A DNA stretch of 11,832 bases from Podila epigama (lineage: Eukaryota > Mortierellomycota > Mortierellomycetes > Mortierellales > Mortierellaceae). This document shows, piece after piece, positions 7,032-11,832 of the stretch; within the stretch, counting starts at the first letter, position 1, and each line of letters begins with the position of its first letter. Under the pieces are notes generated by a model. That model saw nothing but the letters and a program-made list of their open reading frames with translations, was not told where the DNA came from and made no database searches. Position numbers and translations under genes: made by a program. The stretch spans positions 1 through 11,832 of the forward strand of contig JAAAVE010000042.1 of NCBI GenBank assembly GCA_015679605.1. The letters are read 5' to 3'.

Positions 7032-7102
7032 AAGAAAGGAGAGAGATAGAGAGAGAGACAGACAGGAGAGAGAGAGTGGGGGAGCTGTGAGGAGGAGAGA
7101 GC
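7032..7102. repeat. GA-rich polypurine tract
   Basis: Mostly GAGAGA with scattered T and C interruptions, broken by CTGT near 7085. It could form a triplex, and it may act as a GAGA-like nucleosome-disfavouring element in the spacer upstream of the F-box gene. Confidence 0.6.
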
Positions 7103-7579
7103 GCAATGCATGTATTAGCCACAATAGCCATGGGTGACCAGATCCTTGGCTGTTTCCCATTGCCAAACCAAAGAAACAAGAAGAAAATGGGGGTCAATGG
7201 TTCTTCCGGCAGCATTTTCCTTCATCTTTTTTTTTGTTCTTTTTGTTCCTTTTTGTTTCTTTCTTCTCTCTCACATCCAACTGTCCAACAACAGTCTTCA
7301 TCAAAAGTTTAGAAACTGCGAAATATAACCCCCCAGGTAATACGATATCATGTTGAGGCAACATACAAGCATGCACGCCAACATGCGGCAACGCTCCAAC
7401 AAGAACGCAATTCAACGCTTCGTGTCCACCATTGCATTCACCATTCTCATGCTTGTTTCTCATTCTCATTCTCCTCATTCACTCATTCTGAATAAACAAT
7501 GTAATATTATTTTAGACAACCGAACAAACGACTACGCCGAACACTTAAAGTCGACTAAGCCCAAAGCCCACTCTTTTCA

Positions 7580-7620
7580 CCAATAAAAATAAAAATATTC
7601 AGGTTTTCCCCTCCCCTCCA
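7580..7620 (+). promoter_or_regulatory. Candidate core promoter of the F-box gene
   Basis: CCAAT at 7580-7584 runs directly into an AT-rich ATAAAAATAAAAATATT stretch, followed by a pyrimidine run at about 7603-7619. The ATG at 7637 follows within 20 nt. The order AT-rich box, CT tract, start codon suggests a short leader. No transcription start is proven. Confidence 0.4.
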
Positions 7621-7636
7621 TTGACAAAAGGGCAAA

Positions 7637-10600
7637 ATGGGCCTTCCCCAGGACACCACATTATGGACCTCCCAGCAGGCGGCACTTCACCACCACCACC
7701 AGCACTTGGCCCCTGTACCTGAAGACTGTCTTGTCATCATCATCGAATTGCTTGGACAGGACCGTGCGACACTCTATGCACTCTTGCGTGTGAGTCGCCA
7801 GTTCTTTCGATTGACGGTGCCCGCCCTCTACAGATCACCGTTTCGGATGTTGGAACGGGAGCCCATTACTTGGCCTGAACGCACCCAGCGACAGGTTCTC
7901 CTCCTTCAATTGTTCCTCAAAACTCTTCAGCTCAAACAGCTAGAGTCAAGTCGTGCGCGGTCATTGTCATTGTCATCATCATCGTCGTCGTCATCGACTT
8001 TTGAAACGAAACAAGAGCAAGAGGTGGAAAAGTCAAGGCGTCACCGACAACAACAACAACAACCACAACAGCAACAGCAACAATTACAAGCACAGCACCA
8101 ACGCCAACCACGACTGCATCAGCGTACAGGTCAATGGATATGGCAACAACAGCATAAACGACAACAGCAACAACAAGATGGCAGCCAAATATCGCCCTCT
8201 CCAAGCTCGGCTCTGACAAAATTGTCCATCTTCGTCTCTGCATCGAGATTGACATGGGGTGGTGGATCATCCAAAAGGACATTACAGTTGGTTATCCCAC
8301 TTTCAAAGACACTCTCTTATAAAAGGAGAATCCGGATTGGGTCCAGGAGACGACTCCTCTTGCGACTCCCGTTGTCAAAAAAGGAAAGCAATGTAAAGTC
8401 ATTATCCTCATCATCGTCTTCGTCGTCCTTGCCTGCATCTCAGGATGTGCTTGGGGTACCTCATGACAACCACAGGAGCTCCCTCGACTCCTCCTTTTCT
8501 TCTTCTTCCTCCTGCGCAACCCATCAAAATGCATGGATGTCAACAGCCCTGGTGACCACTGCAGCAACAACAAACGCTCTCGTCCCTCCTTCTCATGCAC
8601 AACATCAACTGCGATGCGGTCATTTATCTGCAGTAGAAACTGCGGAGGAGGAGGAGGAGGAGGAAGAGGCGCAATTGGAGCAAGAGGAGAGAGACCATCG
8701 ATCGCAATGCAGCTCTTATTCAGCCTCAATAGAGTCAACTTCTTCATCAACGATGGCTCTTCGAAGGCAAAGTAGAGCCGCCAAGGCAGTCAAGAGCCTT
8801 TTCTCAATGCCAGGGATGTATGCAGGATGGTGGGTCTCATCCATGTCTCCATTTTCCCTTTCCTCCAAACCAACTGAACAGCAGCAACATCAGCAACAGC
8901 AGCAGGAACATAACCAAAAGAAGCAACAATGTGATAACAACACACACGGTCCTTTATCATGCCCATTGTACAACGGTTCCTTGTCCAAACAACAGCGGAA
9001 ACAAAAGTTGCAAAAGCGACGACAACGAAAACAACAACAACAACAACAACAACGTAATCACCTGAACAACATGGACGAGTTACGACAACAACAAAAACAC
9101 ATCTCGTTGGATTTGGCGAATGGTCCGTTTGCTCTCCATCGTGATAGATGGGTATCGGACAGCAGCGATTCAGAGGGTCTGGGCGCGAATGTCGACATTG
9201 ACATGGACTTTGATAAAAAAGAGTCGAATCTTGACAAAGTCTTTCAAGACACCAGCAGTAATTGTAGTAGTAATAGTAATTGTAATGGTCATAGTCGTAC
9301 AAGAAGGAGATTCAGTAGGAGTCGCAGTAGCAGCTACGATGATGGCTCTGGCAAGTTTGCTCAAGCGAACAGCTGGTGGAAAAGGAACAAAAAGCCATCA
9401 TCGTCTTCTTATATCACAAAGACGCCATGGCCCTGGGCTGAGCCAGACCTGGGTCCCTTTAACACTCCGGCGACGACCAGACCTTCTCCAGGACGGAGTA
9501 CCTGGCCCATCCTCTTTCCGCGCCGTTCTTTATCAGGAACCCAAACGAGTGAGGTTGCAGAAGCAGCACGAGCCAAAGGACAAGGCGACATGACCGAACA
9601 ATTAATGGCCGACTATCTGTATCATTACATTGAACACGACCATCTGCGTCTGGTCCGGCAACTTTCGTTTATTTTCCCAACCATCCCGCGTGATGTATTT
9701 GAAAACCTGTCTCCGTCAACATTCTCAACTGGATGGAACAACAGTGCTTTGTCCTCGGCTGGACATGGCACGCAACCACTGGCGTCGTCGCCAACGAACC
9801 ATCCCGTCCTCAACTTGCTCCAATCCTTTCAGCAACCACAAAAGAATAACAGGACAATAGAGATGGCACAGGCGACACGCATCAAGATTGAACGTGATTT
9901 GCTTCATTATGCGCCTCACAGGATCCGTACCCTTTGCATCTCTGCTCCACGGTTCCACACCATTCTAGGAGCACTTCAAGAGGATAATGATGATGAGCTT
10001 TTGCCGCCTTTACAAAACAGTGCAAATAGTAACCACAGTAGCTGGAGAGAGGATCCGGGCATTGCAGGGGCATCCATCACAACATCATCATCATCATCAT
10101 CACAACAGAGTTCACAAGGATCCTCGTTTTCTTCCTTGTTCTCATTCCTTTCCTCGAGTCCATTCAGGTCCTTGCCGTCGTCTATCTCTTCTTCGGTTTC
10201 GACGTGGCCCCTGTCTTCATCTTCATCATCATCATCATCATCTTCGTTTTCTACCTCTAGCTCTGTCAGCTCTTCCAGCTCATCAACACTTTCCCTCCCT
10301 TCATCAGCCTCCTCAACTTCTCTACCATGTCGGCAGGCACGAAACAGTGGTATGATGAGTACACGCCTCAGTCACCTCTGTCGATTAGAGTTGCTCGATA
10401 TCCATTACAAGTTTGACGTAGAGGCCATTGTCGACTTTCTTTGTACACATGAGCGTGTCTATGGCACGCTTCGGGAGATCAAGATTGGTGGACCGGATGA
10501 TATGGGCAGGTCATCGTTACCAGGGTTGATTCGAATCCTTCAAAGTGTTCAAGCCATCCGGGTTTTGGATATGACGCATTGGCGAGAGGCGATCAAGTAT

Positions 10601-11785
10601 CTGGACATGATTCCGACACGGTCTTTGGAGACTCTGTTATTGGGTAATGTGCGGATGACGACCTTGAATAGTAGTACTAGTAGTAACGGCGATGGGTCTG
10701 GTAATGATCATGGCGTGCTATTAGAGCAACCACAACCACAATCCAATATCCAACATCAATCCCAGGTACAAGAGCAAGATCAGGAACAACAGGAACAACA
10801 GCAACAAGAGGATCCACAGATTCAAACACTGAAAAAGTGTCGTCGGCTCAAAGAGTTGCGAATGCCTGTTTTGGTCGATGGATTGTTTGAATGGGCAGTT
10901 GAGGAACGGAACCAGCGTCGCCGTGGACAGCGGTACTGGGGTGAATTCCCGGAACCAATGGAGTTGGAGAGTGTCCATTTGTCTGGGTCGAATACGGGGC
11001 CCTTGGTGCCAACACTGGTCCATGTCGTGGACGCGTTCCGTGACACGTTGCAGACACTGCAGAGCATGTCATGGTCGGATATGGCAGAGACACTCCCGAA
11101 CGACCAGTCATTGTCATGGCATTGGAGGTTGCCTCGGTTGCAAGTGTTGGATCTCCAGGGTGAGATTGCGTTTCGGTTCAAGACACAGGCTTTGGAACAT
11201 TGTCCAGAGTTGAGAGTGCTTCGCCTGTCGTTGCCGCACTCTGTGTTCGCCACAACATCAACACCAGCGCTAATCCCATCAGCATCATCATCACCGACTA
11301 CACCAGTATCCGCATCAGCATCAGCATCAGTAGCGACTCTGTCATCACCATTGACGGCCACGTCACCACAAGAACCAGTGGGTCACCGGGAAGAGGATGC
11401 AGTTGAAGTGACCTCGTTTACTTGTCTTGCTGACCTATTCTCGCCTCGCGGTGTAAAGAAACGACGCTCAATTCTTCCAGTGCTACAAGAATTGAGTCTG
11501 GCAGGAGATTGGGGACTGAATGATGCGTCGTTGTTGGGGATGGCCGAGGTGCTGCCGACACTAACACGACTTTCCTTGCTGCGATGTGGAAGTAGTAGTA
11601 ATAGTAGTAGTAGTGGTAGCATGGGTAGTAGTACTGACGGTGGTGGTCAAGGGATGAGTGTCAACGGTCTTTTAAGAGCTTTGCCAAAGTTTCGGATGAT
11701 GTACTGGCTTGAAGTGGACAAGGGCTGGCAGAGTGACCTGGTCGATGGTTTGCATGGTCGTAGTTTACGAGTCGTTGGTGTGTAA
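7637..11785 (+). CDS. Large F-box protein with LRR-like C-terminal region
   Basis: A single 1382-codon frame; the ATG at 7637 has context CAAAATGG. Residues 27-68 form an F-box-like helix set (VPEDCLVIIIELL, then a YALLRVSRQFF stretch and ALYRSPF), the part that in this family binds Skp1 in SCF ubiquitin ligases. Residues about 105-650 are mostly low complexity: Ser runs, poly-Gln (137-175, 414-430, 466-474), a Glu run (335-349), a basic Gln/Lys/Arg block (451-466) and an Arg-Ser patch (about 553-565). Folded-looking sequence resumes at about 652. LRR-like hydrophobic repeats appear at 760-780 (HRIRTLCIS) and from 910 to the end (LCRLELLDI, IRVLDMT, LETLLLG, LKELRMP, LQVLDLQG, LRVLRLS, LQELSLAG, LTRLSLL). 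Low-complexity loops interrupt them at about 817-898, 1010-1064, 1205-1258 and 1317-1342. The substrate is unknown. No frameshift or stop is seen. The style matches large F-box families of Mortierella relatives. Confidence 0.85.
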   Translation: MGLPQDTTLWTSQQAALHHHHQHLAPVPEDCLVIIIELLGQDRATLYALLRVSRQFFRLTVPALYRSPFRMLEREPITWPERTQRQVLLLQLFLKTLQLKQLESSRARSLSLSSSSSSSSTFETKQEQEVEKSRRHRQQQQQPQQQQQQLQAQHQRQPRLHQRTGQWIWQQQHKRQQQQQDGSQISPSPSSALTKLSIFVSASRLTWGGGSSKRTLQLVIPLSKTLSYKRRIRIGSRRRLLLRLPLSKKESNVKSLSSSSSSSSLPASQDVLGVPHDNHRSSLDSSFSSSSSCATHQNAWMSTALVTTAATTNALVPPSHAQHQLRCGHLSAVETAEEEEEEEEAQLEQEERDHRSQCSSYSASIESTSSSTMALRRQSRAAKAVKSLFSMPGMYAGWWVSSMSPFSLSSKPTEQQQHQQQQQEHNQKKQQCDNNTHGPLSCPLYNGSLSKQQRKQKLQKRRQRKQQQQQQQRNHLNNMDELRQQQKHISLDLANGPFALHRDRWVSDSSDSEGLGANVDIDMDFDKKESNLDKVFQDTSSNCSSNSNCNGHSRTRRRFSRSRSSSYDDGSGKFAQANSWWKRNKKPSSSSYITKTPWPWAEPDLGPFNTPATTRPSPGRSTWPILFPRRSLSGTQTSEVAEAARAKGQGDMTEQLMADYLYHYIEHDHLRLVRQLSFIFPTIPRDVFENLSPSTFSTGWNNSALSSAGHGTQPLASSPTNHPVLNLLQSFQQPQKNNRTIEMAQATRIKIERDLLHYAPHRIRTLCISAPRFHTILGALQEDNDDELLPPLQNSANSNHSSWREDPGIAGASITTSSSSSSQQSSQGSSFSSLFSFLSSSPFRSLPSSISSSVSTWPLSSSSSSSSSSSFSTSSSVSSSSSSTLSLPSSASSTSLPCRQARNSGMMSTRLSHLCRLELLDIHYKFDVEAIVDFLCTHERVYGTLREIKIGGPDDMGRSSLPGLIRILQSVQAIRVLDMTHWREAIKYLDMIPTRSLETLLLGNVRMTTLNSSTSSNGDGSGNDHGVLLEQPQPQSNIQHQSQVQEQDQEQQEQQQQEDPQIQTLKKCRRLKELRMPVLVDGLFEWAVEERNQRRRGQRYWGEFPEPMELESVHLSGSNTGPLVPTLVHVVDAFRDTLQTLQSMSWSDMAETLPNDQSLSWHWRLPRLQVLDLQGEIAFRFKTQALEHCPELRVLRLSLPHSVFATTSTPALIPSASSSPTTPVSASASASVATLSSPLTATSPQEPVGHREEDAVEVTSFTCLADLFSPRGVKKRRSILPVLQELSLAGDWGLNDASLLGMAEVLPTLTRLSLLRCGSSSNSSSSGSMGSSTDGGGQGMSVNGLLRALPKFRMMYWLEVDKGWQSDLVDGLHGRSLRVVGV
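8045..8178 (+). repeat. CAA/CAG-rich poly-Gln coding tract
   Basis: Interrupted CAA and CAG triplets encode a Gln-rich block of about 40 residues, at about 137-181 of the F-box protein, mixed with Arg, His and Pro. Other frames read as Asn- or Thr-rich, so nearby short ORFs are shadows. Confidence 0.75.
10085..10330 (+). repeat. TCA/TCT-rich poly-Ser coding tract
   Basis: Mixed serine codons, with pure ATC/TCA runs in two places, encode about 80 residues that are mostly Ser (about 817-898). The block separates the HRIRTLCIS segment from the main LRR-like region. Both TCN and AGC/AGT codons are used, so part of the tract is selected or old rather than a pure recent slippage product. Confidence 0.75.
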
Positions 11786-11815
11786 GGCATGGTTGTAACA
11801 TGTCCACACGAGAAC

Positions 11816-11832
11816 AAAAAAAAAAAAAAAAA
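11816..11832. repeat. Terminal run of 17 A
   Basis: The sequence ends in an uninterrupted A run 31 nt after the F-box stop codon. No AATAAA precedes it in those 31 nt. It is most simply a homopolymer where the assembly or window stops. Confidence 0.8.

Larger units (their letters stand above)
5800..7636. other. Divergent spacer between the rhodanese and F-box genes
   Basis: This 1.8-kb stretch holds the promoters of both flanking genes. I find no supported gene: ORFs of up to 125 codons on each strand (6062-6439 and 6510-6133) overlap, lack domain motifs and look like random AT-rich sequence. It contains a purine tract near 5914-5956 (a CT tract upstream of the rhodanese gene), a GGAACA-rich tract near 6700-6784, a GA tract near 7032-7102, T-rich DNA near 7220-7265 and a likely F-box gene core promoter near 7580-7620. 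Confidence 0.6.

Noticed and set aside
10523-10538. GGTTGATTCGAATCC, resembling a tRNA T-arm
   Set aside because: No matching A-box or acceptor stem was found around it, and it lies in a conserved-looking coding segment.
11816-11832. Poly-A considered as the tail of a non-LTR retroelement or retrocopy
   Set aside because: No target-site duplication or reverse transcriptase is visible, and the preceding gene has normal upstream promoter-like DNA.

Overview
The window looks like nuclear DNA of an early-diverging filamentous fungus, most likely Mortierellomycota (Mortierella or a relative). Three things point there. The genes are long, intron-poor ORFs full of Ser, Gln and Asn tracts. The spacers are AT-, CT- and CA-rich, full of microsatellites, and carry no bacterial ribosome binding sites or operons. 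The large F-box protein also has the sequence style I associate with the expanded Mortierella F-box/LRR-like families. The taxonomic call is an inference from style, not a database match.

Layout: 1-2260 has no confident gene. It holds a string of different short tandem repeats and a weak candidate for a minus-strand exon near the left edge. A + strand gene at 2421-4862 encodes an 813-residue protein of unknown function. Its N-terminal half is disordered, and its conserved-looking core (about residues 440-722) may have a Tubby C-terminal/LURP-one-like fold. A short convergent spacer (4863-5170) with a six-copy 7-bp repeat separates it from a minus-strand gene at 5799-5171. That gene encodes a single-domain rhodanese (thiosulfate sulfurtransferase) and is best read as two exons around a 197-nt intron carrying an (AAG)14 repeat. 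A divergent spacer of about 1.8 kb (5800-7636) follows. The + strand gene at 7637-11785 then encodes a 1382-residue F-box protein with LRR-like C-terminal segments, interrupted by many low-complexity insertions. The sequence ends in a 17-base A run, probably a contig edge.

The three genes show no obvious shared pathway. One may be a membrane- or cortex-associated protein, one a sulfur-transfer enzyme, and one a substrate adaptor of an SCF ubiquitin ligase. I see no mobile element, CRISPR array, rRNA, tRNA or biosynthetic cluster. The most useful results are the two-exon rhodanese model, with a GAA/TTC triplet repeat beside its 5' splice site, and the possible Tubby-like fold in the 813-residue protein.
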